Positions 15,642-23,412 of a DNA stretch of 33,651 nucleotides are shown here, in pieces. Numbering within the stretch: position 1 is the stretch's first letter; each line of letters starts with the position of its first letter. The position numbers were made by a program, and so were the translations under genes. Under the pieces are notes generated by a model. It saw only the letters and a list, made by a program, of their open reading frames with translations, had not been told where the DNA came from and made no database searches. Source of the DNA: an uncultured Flavobacteriales bacterium (GTDB lineage: Bacteria; Bacteroidota; Bacteroidia; Palsa-965); the NCBI GenBank assembly GCA_903873905.1, contig CAIQQJ010000063.1:1-33651 (forward strand), read 5' to 3'.

Positions 15642-16019
15642 ATGTTTGAAAATGAAATCTCTTATGCGGTTCGAGGCGCAGCGTTTAAAGTTCACAATAC
15701 ATTAGGTCCAGGATTATTGGAATCTGTTTATGAAGCGGCATTGGAATATGAGTTAATAAAAGCAGGATTTGATGTGCGGACCCAAGTTGGCATTCCTGTA
15801 ATTTATGAAGGAAAGAATCTGGATTTGGGATTTAGACTTGATCTCCTTGTAAATGAAAAAGTAATTGTAGAAATAAAATCTATTGAAGCCATTGCCCCTG
15901 TTCATTACAAACAGCTGAACACCTATTTACGACTTTCCAAAAGGAAATTAGGGCTGTTGATTAATTTCAATAGCAGTTCGTTGACAGATTCAATTAAGAG
16001 AGTGGCAAATGGTTTATAA
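15642..16019 (+). CDS. GxxExxY protein
   Basis: From the ATG at 15642 this is a 125-aa GxxExxY-family protein; an upstream in-frame ATG at 15561 would prepend a hydrophobic, phenylalanine-rich stretch that the family lacks. The name-giving motif is GLLESVY, preceded by VHNTLGPG. LDLLVNEKVIVEIKSIEAI resembles the D-(x)n-ExK core of PD-(D/E)xK nucleases, and HYKQLNTYLRLSKRKLGLLINF is the usual C-terminal half. The biological role is unknown; the family is scattered across Bacteroidota and often sits beside repetitive sequences. Here a 14-bp inverted repeat lies just after its stop. Confidence 0.9.
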   Translation: MFENEISYAVRGAAFKVHNTLGPGLLESVYEAALEYELIKAGFDVRTQVGIPVIYEGKNLDLGFRLDLLVNEKVIVEIKSIEAIAPVHYKQLNTYLRLSKRKLGLLINFNSSSLTDSIKRVANGL

Positions 16020-16028
16020 CATTTCAGG

Positions 16029-16096
16029 CTCGCAGATTCAAATGAATACGCAGATGATATAAAAATAAAATCCGCGAAATCTTTTGAATCTGTGAG
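16029..16096. repeat. 14-bp inverted repeat after the GxxExxY gene
   Basis: CTCGCAGATTCAAA (16029-16042) and TTTGAATCTGTGAG (16083-16096) are inverted copies that pair over 14 bp with one G-U pair, around a 40-bp centre holding CGCAGAT and ATCCGCG. Such TCTGCG/GCGGAT-rich elements recur in Bacteroidota intergenic DNA, and I recall them beside GxxExxY genes. Confidence 0.85.
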
Positions 16097-16133
16097 AAAC
16101 CAAATTGAACTAATATTTCCCTAATTTTATACT

Positions 16134-16493
16134 GTGTCCCAAGAACCAATCACCCTCTTCAATTTCCGAAATGAACTCGACGAAAAAGTACTCGAACGGG
16201 GATGGATTTATTTTTTGAATTTCTGGGTGAAAGAACCTCGCGAAGTTTTGCCTGGATGTTTTGAAGCTGTGGTAGAAGAAGTAAATCCACATGCAGTTTC
16301 TTTTTCATTGAATGAATTGGGAACATTTTCCAATTTCTTTTGTACTTGCGGAGATAAAACACATGCTATATGTCGACATATGGCTGCTGTAATTTTTGTT
16401 TATGAAAAAAAATATATCGAGGAAAACAGGCCTGCTGATTGGGAAAGAATAGAAGAGGATTCACAGCAACCATTCAGAAAAGAGGAGAATTGA
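16134..16493 (+). CDS. Small SWIM zinc-finger protein
   Basis: A 119-aa protein with a single recognisable module: CTCGDKTHAICRH, a CxCx7CxH SWIM zinc finger with Cys70, Cys72, Cys80 and His82. SWIM fingers usually mediate nucleic-acid or protein binding and are normally found in larger helicase- or ligase-associated proteins; here there is almost nothing else, only an N-terminal segment rich in aromatic residues and an acidic C-terminus. The start is a GTG at 16134 because no in-frame ATG lies before the finger. recQ follows 100 bp later with its own promoter, so a link to DNA repair is a guess from position. Expression from the GTG start should be verified. Confidence 0.75.
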   Translation: MSQEPITLFNFRNELDEKVLERGWIYFLNFWVKEPREVLPGCFEAVVEEVNPHAVSFSLNELGTFSNFFCTCGDKTHAICRHMAAVIFVYEKKYIEENRPADWERIEEDSQQPFRKEEN

Positions 16494-16507
16494 GATGGTG
16501 ATTATTA

Positions 16508-16538
16508 TTTGGAAATAATTTTTTATATCGCATCTTTG
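16508..16538 (+). promoter_or_regulatory. Putative recQ promoter
   Basis: TTTG at 16508-16511, a 19-bp spacer and CATCTTTG at 16531-16538 match the Bacteroidota promoter (TTTG, 19-21 bp, TAnnTTTG) with one mismatch at the first base. The expected transcript start is about 16545, giving a 50-nt leader before recQ. Confidence 0.6.
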
Positions 16539-16593
16539 CGGACTTGATTATATTTTATATGTACGATTCTAAACTTTTAATTTTTGAAACTTT

Positions 16594-18426
16594 ATGTCAC
16601 TTGCCAATGAAATTTCAGCAAAACAAATTCTGAAACAATATTACGGTTACGAAATATTTCGGCCGCTTCAAGAAGAAATAATTCAATCTGTTCTTGACAA
16701 AAGAGATACGCTGGTACTTATGCCAACGGGTGGAGGGAAATCGGTATGTTTTCAAATTCCTGCATTATTGCTGGATGGAATTTGCATCGTTATTTCCCCC
16801 CTCATCGCATTAATGAAAGACCAGGTTCTTGCGTTAAGAGCAAATGGAATTCAGGCCGCCGCACTCAATTCATCTTTGTCACCAGAAGAATCGGCACAAG
16901 TGTTACGCGATTGTGTGGATGGAAATATAAAACTACTTTATCTCGCACCTGAAAGATTAATCAGTGAATTGCCTTTTTTTAAATCAACCATACAAATTTC
17001 ATTCATCGCCATTGACGAAGCCCATTGCATTTCTGCTTGGGGACACGATTTCCGTCCTGAGTACACGCAACTGCACAACCTTCGTGATTTTTTCCCAGGG
17101 ATTTCAATTATTGCATTGACAGCTACAGCAGATAAAATCACTCGTCGTGATATAATACAACAGCTTTCTATGCAAGATCCAAATGTCTTCATTGCATCTT
17201 TTGATCGTCCTAATATCAGTCTTGATGTTAGAAGGGCTTTGAATGGAAAAATGAAATTTGATGAAATTGTTCGTTTTATTCGTGCGCATAAGGAGGAAGC
17301 CGGAATCATATATTGCTTGAGCAGAAAAAGCACTGAAGAACTTTCACAGAAATTACGCAGCATTGGAATTTCTTCTGCTTCTTACCATGCCGGAATGGGA
17401 AATGAAGACCGCGACCGTGCACAGGAAGATTTTATTAATGACCGCGTGAGAATTATCTGTGCAACAATTGCTTTCGGAATGGGAATTGACAAATCGAATG
17501 TTCGGTATGTAATTCATTTTAATCTTCCGAAAAACATGGAAGGTTATTACCAGGAAATTGGTCGCAGTGGACGCGATGGAGAAAAAGCAGATGCCCTTTT
17601 ATTTTATAATGTTGGTGATTTAATGATGCTCACAAAATTCGCTCAGGATGGAAAACAGTCCGAATTGAATTTGGCGAAATTGCAACGCATGCAACAATTC
17701 GCTGAAGCAAATAATTGCCGAAGAAAAATATTGTTGAGTTATTTCGGAGAACAGGTATTGGAAAATTGTGGTAATTGCGACTCCTGCAAAAACCCACGAC
17801 CAATTTTTGATGGAACACGAATTGCACAGATGGCATTATCGGCTTCCACGCGATGCAAAGAGGAAGTTGGCGTAAATATGATGATTGATGTTTTACGCGG
17901 ATCAACAAGAAGCGATGTGATGGAAAGAAATTATCACACCATCAAAACATACGGAGTCGGAAAAGAATATTCATTCAAGGAATGGCAACAATTTTTATTA
18001 CAATTAATAAACCTTGGCGTTTTCGAAATTGCATTTGACGAAAAATATGCTTTGAAAATCACAGATTTTGGAAAAGAAATTCTGACGGGAAAACAAACTA
18101 TTCAATTAGCAGAAGTAGAACGAGAAACAATCATCGAAAAACGAAAACGAAAAAAACGATCCTCCGAAGAAGTCGAGATCAAAGAAGTACTCACTGCAGA
18201 TGAAGAATTATTCCAGGAATTACGCAAAATGAGACTGGCACTTTCAAAAGCAGAAAAAGTCCCTCCCTACATTATTTTTTCCGATGCTACTTTGCGAGCA
18301 ATGACATCTTCCCTCCCACAGACCGAACATGAATTACTAGATGTTACTGGAGTTGGAAAACGAAAAATGGAATTATACGGACAATATTTCTTGGACGTAA
18401 TTAAAAAATTCACGGCACAGCATTAG
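16594..18426 (+). CDS. recQ: ATP-dependent DNA helicase RecQ
   Basis: A 610-aa RecQ helicase (3' to 5' DNA unwinding in recombination and fork repair), the same length as E. coli RecQ. Walker A is MPTGGGKS (43-50), motif II is DEAH (141-144) within DEAHCISAWGHDFRPEY, and motif VI is YYQEIGRSGRDG. The RQC zinc site has Cys375, Cys392, Cys395 and Cys398. A basic, lysine/arginine-rich linker (KRKRKKR) precedes a C-terminal HRDC-like domain (SDATLRAM through DVTGVGKRKMELYGQ), so all standard parts are present and intact. No start ambiguity was seen. Confidence 0.97.
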   Translation: MSLANEISAKQILKQYYGYEIFRPLQEEIIQSVLDKRDTLVLMPTGGGKSVCFQIPALLLDGICIVISPLIALMKDQVLALRANGIQAAALNSSLSPEESAQVLRDCVDGNIKLLYLAPERLISELPFFKSTIQISFIAIDEAHCISAWGHDFRPEYTQLHNLRDFFPGISIIALTATADKITRRDIIQQLSMQDPNVFIASFDRPNISLDVRRALNGKMKFDEIVRFIRAHKEEAGIIYCLSRKSTEELSQKLRSIGISSASYHAGMGNEDRDRAQEDFINDRVRIICATIAFGMGIDKSNVRYVIHFNLPKNMEGYYQEIGRSGRDGEKADALLFYNVGDLMMLTKFAQDGKQSELNLAKLQRMQQFAEANNCRRKILLSYFGEQVLENCGNCDSCKNPRPIFDGTRIAQMALSASTRCKEEVGVNMMIDVLRGSTRSDVMERNYHTIKTYGVGKEYSFKEWQQFLLQLINLGVFEIAFDEKYALKITDFGKEILTGKQTIQLAEVERETIIEKRKRKKRSSEEVEIKEVLTADEELFQELRKMRLALSKAEKVPPYIIFSDATLRAMTSSLPQTEHELLDVTGVGKRKMELYGQYFLDVIKKFTAQH

Positions 18427-18493
18427 GCTTTTTCAAATCAGCTTACCACTTTTTATATGATGAAACCTGCATTGTAATTCGTAAATTCGTTCT

Positions 18494-19084
18494 ATGATAT
18501 ACGAATTCAACGGTTACCGACCTGTCGTTCACAAATCCAGTTTTGTTCATCCGCAAGCTGCGGTTACTGGGAATGTCACCATTGGTGAAAATGTTTATAT
18601 CGGTCCTGGTGCGGCTATTCGAGGAGATTGGGGAGAAATCATTATTGAAGACGGATGTAATGTTCAGGAAAATTGCACCATTCATATGTTTCCGGGAACA
18701 ACTGTTCGCTTGCAAAAGGGCGCGCACATAGGACACGGCGCAATTATTCATGGCGCGACCATTGGTAAAAACTGTCTGGTAGGAATGAATTCTGTTTTAA
18801 TGGATAATGTTGTGCTTGGCGATGAATGTATTGTTGGCGCATTGACATTAATAACTGCCGAAACGATTATTCCCAATAGAAAAATTGTTGTGGGCAATCC
18901 CGGAAAAATTGTGAAAGATGTCAGCGATAAAATGCTTGAATGGAAAACAAAAGGAACTGAATTATACCAACAGTTGCCAAAAGAATGTCACAACACCCTG
19001 AAACAATGTGAACCAGACAGACACGAGCAGCCCTTTAAACCTGAACAGCAGAATGTTTATAAAACATGGAGTAAGGAGAAATAA
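18494..19084 (+). CDS. paaY: PaaY-like thioesterase, gamma-carbonic anhydrase fold
   Basis: A 196-aa left-handed beta-helix protein with hexapeptide repeats and metal-site histidines at His64, His81 and His86 (in CTIHM and HIGHGAIIHG). The N-terminal RPVVHKSSFVHPQA and the C-terminal segment (EWKTKGTELYQQLPKECHNTLKQCEP) match PaaY of the phenylacetate cluster rather than generic carbonic anhydrases, which end sooner. PaaY acts as a thioesterase that removes the toxic CoA intermediate when the pathway overruns. It lies 8 kb from paaJ on the same strand, directly after recQ (67-bp gap), so it is separated from the rest of the paa cluster here. Confidence 0.88.
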   Translation: MIYEFNGYRPVVHKSSFVHPQAAVTGNVTIGENVYIGPGAAIRGDWGEIIIEDGCNVQENCTIHMFPGTTVRLQKGAHIGHGAIIHGATIGKNCLVGMNSVLMDNVVLGDECIVGALTLITAETIIPNRKIVVGNPGKIVKDVSDKMLEWKTKGTELYQQLPKECHNTLKQCEPDRHEQPFKPEQQNVYKTWSKEK

Positions 19085-19142
19085 TTCAATATTGAAAGGG
19101 GCCAAACTTCAACAATAACAATTGACAATTAGCAATCACCAA

Positions 19143-19173
19143 ATTGGCAATCCTCCTCTAAAGACTATATTTG
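19143..19173 (+). promoter_or_regulatory. Putative promoter of the DUF2304/deacetylase operon
   Basis: ATTG at 19143-19146, a 19-bp spacer and TATATTTG at 19166-19173 fit the Bacteroidota consensus (TTG, 19-21 bp, TAnnTTTG) well. The transcript start would be about 19180, a few bases before the DUF2304 ATG at 19189, giving a very short leader. Confidence 0.65.
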
Positions 19174-19188
19174 TTTTAAATAAAAGCC

Positions 19189-19536
19189 ATGGCTCGAGTT
19201 CAAATAATAGCAATTGTAGCAACCCTACTTTTTATCGCGTTCATTGCTCGATTGATCATACGTGGAAAATTGCGTGAAGAATACGCCATCATCTGGATTG
19301 TTTGTTCTGTAATTCTCATCGCATTTTCTTTTTGGCGTGATGGCCTTGATGTGATGTCGAGATTAATTGGCATTGCATCACCACCAAATCTTGTTTTTAC
19401 TGGAGCAATTTTTTCAATTCTTATTTATCTTTTGCATTTATCAGTTGTTGTTTCAAAACTGCAGGAACAAAACAAGACACTCGCACAGGAAATCGCGATA
19501 TTAAAGCAAAAACAGAGTGGCAAAAATGTTGAATGA
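19189..19536 (+). CDS. DUF2304 membrane protein
   Basis: A 115-aa protein with three predicted membrane segments (roughly residues 3-25, 33-50 and 66-86) followed by a charged coiled-coil tail (KLQEQNKTLAQEIAILKQKQ). The layout matches the DUF2304 family, small membrane proteins frequently found beside glycosyltransferases and glycan-modifying enzymes in cell-envelope polysaccharide clusters; the exact function is unknown. The last 11 bp overlap the start of the downstream deacetylase, indicating translational coupling. A well-placed promoter lies just upstream. The coiled coil could recruit the next protein to the membrane (inference). Confidence 0.85.
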   Translation: MARVQIIAIVATLLFIAFIARLIIRGKLREEYAIIWIVCSVILIAFSFWRDGLDVMSRLIGIASPPNLVFTGAIFSILIYLLHLSVVVSKLQEQNKTLAQEIAILKQKQSGKNVE

Positions 19537-20374
19537 AAATATTTTTTTATTCAGTGTTGACCTTGAAGATATTCGTCTTCGCATGGACGATGGTCTTAAA
19601 TACAACGCATCAGTTGAAAGATTAGTCGGCAACTACCTCGAGTTTCTAAACAAGTTCAAATCAAAAGCAACTTTTTTTGTAGTGGGTGATATTCCAAAAT
19701 ATTATCCCGACTTAATAAAAACGCTTGTCAAAGAAGGACATGAAATTGCTTGTCACTCCAACTTACATTTACCCGTTGAAAAACAAACTGCAAAAGAATT
19801 CAAAGAGGATCTATTGAGAAATATTGAAAGTCTCACGAATGCAGGAGCCAATCAAATAGTTGGTTATAGAGCACCATTTTATTCCATAACGCCTAAAACG
19901 CCATGGGCATTTGAAGTGCTTGCGGAAACCGGATTTAAATATTCCAGCTCTGTTCTTCCATCGAAAAATCCCATTTATGGATGGCCGAATTTTGGTGAGA
20001 AGCCAAGAAAAATGAAAGAAGGCATTTGGGAAATACCAATTAGCTTGTCTGCAAATTTTATGTTAACCGTTCCTTTTGCTGGCGGCGTTTATTTTCGAGT
20101 ATTGCCAAAAGCCATTATCAATTGGAACTTCAAAAAACAATTTGGCAACAACAACGCAGTTGCAGGATACTTCCATCCGTACGACATCGATGTAGACCAG
20201 GAACCATACATGCATCCTGGTATTGACGAAAGTTGGTTTTACAATAAACTTTTATATCACAATCGTTCCAAAGTGTTTTCGCGACTCGATTCAATTATGG
20301 AACGTTTCCAACCAAAAATAATTACCTATAAAAATTACTTTGAAGAATTAAATTCACAAGATGCAAAAAGGTAA
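19526..20374 (+). CDS. Polysaccharide deacetylase (NodB-type)
   Basis: A 282-aa NodB-homology deacetylase, starting at the ATG at 19526 inside the end of the DUF2304 frame (11-bp overlap); a GTG at 19517 is an alternative. Metal-site motifs: Asp12/Asp15 in VDLED, His77 and His81 in ACHSNLH, catalytic RAPFYS (115-120), and a YFHPYDID motif near residue 218. The C-terminal part resembles the deacetylases of exopolysaccharide (XrtA/PEP-CTERM-type) clusters. It would remove N- or O-acetyl groups from a surface or lipid-linked glycan. No signal peptide is visible, so it is either cytoplasmic or tethered to the preceding membrane protein (inference). Confidence 0.9.
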   Translation: MLNENIFLFSVDLEDIRLRMDDGLKYNASVERLVGNYLEFLNKFKSKATFFVVGDIPKYYPDLIKTLVKEGHEIACHSNLHLPVEKQTAKEFKEDLLRNIESLTNAGANQIVGYRAPFYSITPKTPWAFEVLAETGFKYSSSVLPSKNPIYGWPNFGEKPRKMKEGIWEIPISLSANFMLTVPFAGGVYFRVLPKAIINWNFKKQFGNNNAVAGYFHPYDIDVDQEPYMHPGIDESWFYNKLLYHNRSKVFSRLDSIMERFQPKIITYKNYFEELNSQDAKR

Positions 20375-20774
20375 TTCCATATATGCAGAAGAAGCTGAAC
20401 GCATTGCTGATTATTTAATCGGTGTTGCACCAGGAGAGCGTGAATTGAATATTTATTCAGAGGCGATGCAAATCCTGAATATTCAGTTTACAAAATATGA
20501 ACAGGAATTGTGGAAGAGCATGCTCAAAAGCAAATGGCGAATGGCTTGTATTGATGGAGGTCTTGCATTGAAAGAACCCAACAACAATGCAAGAAGAAAA
20601 CTTTTTTGCATGCTAAGCATTTTGGAAACGTCTCCAGCATACATAGATTATTTTCTTTCAAAGAGTTTTTCCTCATTTTATTTTTTCAAACTTATGTGGA
20701 CTGCAACAAGAGCGGTATGCAGAGGCTTGACTGGTTTATTTTTAATAAAACTGATCAAAATAAAATGCAAGTAG
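20361..20774 (+). CDS. Unrecognised 137-aa protein between deacetylase and oxidoreductase
   Basis: The ATG at 20361 overlaps the end of the deacetylase by 14 bp, and its stop overlaps the start of the oxidoreductase by 10 bp. The first 60 residues look like a helical soluble domain, and residues 96-136 are rich in Phe, Leu and aromatic residues and basic at the end (LFLIKLIKIKCK), suggesting membrane association. No motif or family is recognised; a small partner subunit of the oxidoreductase, like the auxiliary subunits of GMC-type membrane dehydrogenases, is possible by position only. Both overlaps make it likely to be truly translated. Confidence 0.7.
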   Translation: MQKGNSIYAEEAERIADYLIGVAPGERELNIYSEAMQILNIQFTKYEQELWKSMLKSKWRMACIDGGLALKEPNNNARRKLFCMLSILETSPAYIDYFLSKSFSSFYFFKLMWTATRAVCRGLTGLFLIKLIKIKCK

Positions 20775-22381
20775 ACTTCGATTATATTGTTGTTGGATCA
20801 GGAGCAACTGGAGCTATTGCTGCCAGAACGCTTGTGGAAGCTGGTTGCAAGGTTGCTGTATTGGATGCAGGAGTTGAAGATGAACAATATAAATCCATTA
20901 TTCCAAATAAAGATTTCATCAGCATTAGAAAGGAAGATCAACAACAACACACTTATTTTTTAGGAAATAAATTCGAAGGAATTCCTTGGCAAACAACAAA
21001 AGTGGGTTCTCAACTTACACCTCCCCGAAATTTTCTAACCGAACTCACCGAAAAATTAATTCCATTTGAATCGGAAACTTTTAAGCCAATGGAAAGTCTT
21101 GCAAAAGGCGGACTTGGTGGTGGATGGGGTTGCGGCTGCTATTTATTTTCAAAACCAGAGTTGGATGCAATCGGATTGGATGAATCGGTAATGCGTAAAT
21201 CCTATGAGGCCGTTGCAGAACATATCGGAATTTCAGGTGCAAAAGATGACGGCGCACCATATTGCTTAGGTGAACTTCAAAATATTTTACCGCCACCCAA
21301 ACTCGAAAATAATTTAAAAAACATTTTCGATGCCTATGCAAAAAAGAAAAACAAACTAAACAAAAAAGGTGTTTATGTTGGTAGGTCAGCCTTGGCTTTA
21401 TTAACAGAGAATAAAAATGATAGAAGCGCAGTAAAATACAAAGACATGGATTTCTGGAGCGACAAGGATAAATCTGCCTATCGCTCCTGGATGACCATTG
21501 ATGAATTGAAAAATAAATCAAATTTCACTTATCATAAAAATTGCCTTGTTTTAAAATTCAAAGAAACTGAATCCGGAATTGAAGTTTATGTAAAGCGAAT
21601 TGACACGAATGAGGAAAAAATATTTACGTGTAAAAAACTAATTCTTTCTCCAGGTGTTTTAGGAACTGCTCGTATTGTTATTCGTTCATTTGATTATGTA
21701 CAGGAGCAACTTCCTGTGATTTGCAATCCATATAGCTACATTCCTTGTCTACAATGGAAAATGCTTGGGAAAGAAACCGAGCAATACAAAACCAGCTTCA
21801 GCCAATTGGTAATGTACATTGATGAAAACAAAAGCAATTATGATGTTGCAATGGCTGCATTATTCAGTTACAGATCGTTATTGCTTTTCAAATTGATAAA
21901 GGAATCTCCACTGAACTTTGCGGATGGACGTATTCTCATGCAATATTTGCAATCTTCTTTTACCATTGCAGGAATACATCATCCTGAAAAACCTGGACCA
22001 TCAAAATTTATTCGAATGAAAAAAGATGTCCACAGTTTTACAAATGACATTTTAACTGGACAATATATTCTTTCGGATCAAGAAGAGGAAATAAATAAAC
22101 AAAGAGAAAATAAAATAAAGTCGACGCTTCGCACACTTGGATGCTTTCCTTTGAAAACCATTCATACGCCACACGGAGGAAGCATTCATTATGCAGGAAC
22201 ACTTCCATTTGACAAGAGTAACAAACCATTTACGCTTTTACCCAATGGGAAATTGGCAGGAACACAAAATGTTTTTGTGGCAGACGGTTCAGGATTTAAA
22301 TATTTGCCAGCTAAAGGATTAACTTTAACCTTAATGGCCAACGCACATTTTGTTGCAAATAATGCAATGATAAATGAGTAA
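20765..22381 (+). CDS. GMC-family-like FAD oxidoreductase
   Basis: A 538-aa FAD-dependent oxidoreductase with a start at 20765, inside the end of the previous gene; a longer frame from 20606 would prepend a stretch that lies within the preceding gene. Residues 6-20 give DYIVVGSGATGAIAA, the FAD-binding GxGxxG. The C-terminal portion (HGGSIHYAGTLPF then VADGSGFKYLPAKGLTLTLMANAHFVA) has the GMC-type catalytic histidine and flavin-capping pattern. GGLGGGWGCGC in the first third is also typical. The substrate is probably an alcohol or sugar hydroxyl, but which one is unknown; its neighbours suggest a glycan or polyol. No signal peptide or lipobox is seen. Confidence 0.85.
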   Translation: MQVDFDYIVVGSGATGAIAARTLVEAGCKVAVLDAGVEDEQYKSIIPNKDFISIRKEDQQQHTYFLGNKFEGIPWQTTKVGSQLTPPRNFLTELTEKLIPFESETFKPMESLAKGGLGGGWGCGCYLFSKPELDAIGLDESVMRKSYEAVAEHIGISGAKDDGAPYCLGELQNILPPPKLENNLKNIFDAYAKKKNKLNKKGVYVGRSALALLTENKNDRSAVKYKDMDFWSDKDKSAYRSWMTIDELKNKSNFTYHKNCLVLKFKETESGIEVYVKRIDTNEEKIFTCKKLILSPGVLGTARIVIRSFDYVQEQLPVICNPYSYIPCLQWKMLGKETEQYKTSFSQLVMYIDENKSNYDVAMAALFSYRSLLLFKLIKESPLNFADGRILMQYLQSSFTIAGIHHPEKPGPSKFIRMKKDVHSFTNDILTGQYILSDQEEEINKQRENKIKSTLRTLGCFPLKTIHTPHGGSIHYAGTLPFDKSNKPFTLLPNGKLAGTQNVFVADGSGFKYLPAKGLTLTLMANAHFVANNAMINE

Positions 22382-22474
22382 TCGATTTCGAATGTCTTCT
22401 TAGAATGACCTTAGAAATAAAATCAGAATTTGAAATTCACAATTCGTTATACCACAAAATAATTTCCATAAAAA

Positions 22475-23314
22475 ATGGAGTACGAATTCTCACCAGTTAA
22501 TACCGATAGTAATTCATTGAAAGAAATTGCAACCCTATTAAGGGTAGCTTTTCCCAAATCAACGCAATTCAATGAGAAATTCCTCGAATGGGAATACCGA
22601 GATAATCCGGATGGGAAAATTGTTGGGTACAATGCATACTACAACGGCTTGTTAGTTGCGCACTATGTTTTACAACCAATGTCTGCAAACATCAATGGCA
22701 AAACTGAAAAGGGATTACTTTCATTAAATACAGCCACGCATCCTTTGCATCAAGGGAAAAAACTTTTTACAAGATTGGCTGAGAAGAGTTATGATTTAGC
22801 TAAAAGTAAAGCCTATACTTTTGTCGTTGGTGTTGCGAATGCAAATAGTACACATGGCTTCATAAATAAACTGGGTTTTCAACTGGTCGGAAAACTACAT
22901 GCTAAAATTGGTATGGGAAATATTTCCAGAATCAAAAATATTCAAACTGAATATGAAAGAATATGGAATGACACCAATTTGAAATGGAGGATTTCCAATC
23001 CTGAAAACGTTTATAAAATAAAAAATAATTTTATTATGGCTTCGGCTCATATGATGGGAATTGAAGCAATATTAATTGAATTTGAAAAAGCGAATACACT
23101 TCTGCAATCGCAAAAATCTTTCAATCCACAACCTTTAAAACTTTGGATTGGAATTGATCACAGTGTAGACTGGAAAAAATCATTCTACTTTGATATTCCA
23201 AATAAGTTAAGACCTTCTCCTCTAAATTTTATTTTCAAGGATTTGACAAATGCCAAACGTAAATTAAATTACGAGTCCGTCAAATTCAGCGCAATTGATT
23301 TTGACGCTTATTGA
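22475..23314 (+). CDS. GNAT-like acetyltransferase
   Basis: A 279-aa protein whose first 150 residues look like a GNAT acetyltransferase: LSLNTATHPLHQGKKLFTRLAE fits motif A (QGKKL at the acetyl-CoA loop), and a following NANSTHGFINKLGFQLVG fits motif B. The C-terminal 120 residues are unrecognised. It starts 93 bp after the oxidoreductase on the same strand and ends before the convergent metal operon. Together with the deacetylase it suggests acetyl groups are both removed and added on the same molecule (inference). The acetyl acceptor is unknown. The rare combination of deacetylase, oxidoreductase and acetyltransferase is noted in the findings. Confidence 0.75.
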   Translation: MEYEFSPVNTDSNSLKEIATLLRVAFPKSTQFNEKFLEWEYRDNPDGKIVGYNAYYNGLLVAHYVLQPMSANINGKTEKGLLSLNTATHPLHQGKKLFTRLAEKSYDLAKSKAYTFVVGVANANSTHGFINKLGFQLVGKLHAKIGMGNISRIKNIQTEYERIWNDTNLKWRISNPENVYKIKNNFIMASAHMMGIEAILIEFEKANTLLQSQKSFNPQPLKLWIGIDHSVDWKKSFYFDIPNKLRPSPLNFIFKDLTNAKRKLNYESVKFSAIDFDAY

Positions 23315-23354
23315 TTTTTTTTCTCGTCAATTTTTATCCCAAACAATAAATGCC

Positions 23355-23394
23355 CCCGGAATCGGTAAACCCTCTAAGAAAAACCGACTCCGGG
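23355..23394. terminator. Inverted repeat between convergent genes, possible bidirectional terminator
   Basis: CCCGGA-A-TCGGT (23355-23366) pairs with ACCGA-C-TCCGGG (23383-23394), a 12-bp stem with one A-C mismatch and a 16-nt loop, between the plus-strand acetyltransferase and the minus-strand DUF2490 gene. A T tract is absent on both sides, so factor-independent termination is uncertain. Confidence 0.5.
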
Positions 23395-23412
23395 TCACAA
23401 TTCTAAACTATA

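Noticed and set aside
18482-18489. TAAATTCG as a paaY promoter
   Set aside because: It is one base off the -7 consensus and only 5 bp from the paaY start, so a transcript start there would fall in the gene; recQ read-through is as likely.
20606-20764. N-terminal extension of the GMC-like oxidoreductase
   Set aside because: The FAD-binding motif expected near the N-terminus begins right after 20765, and the extension lies within the upstream 137-aa frame.
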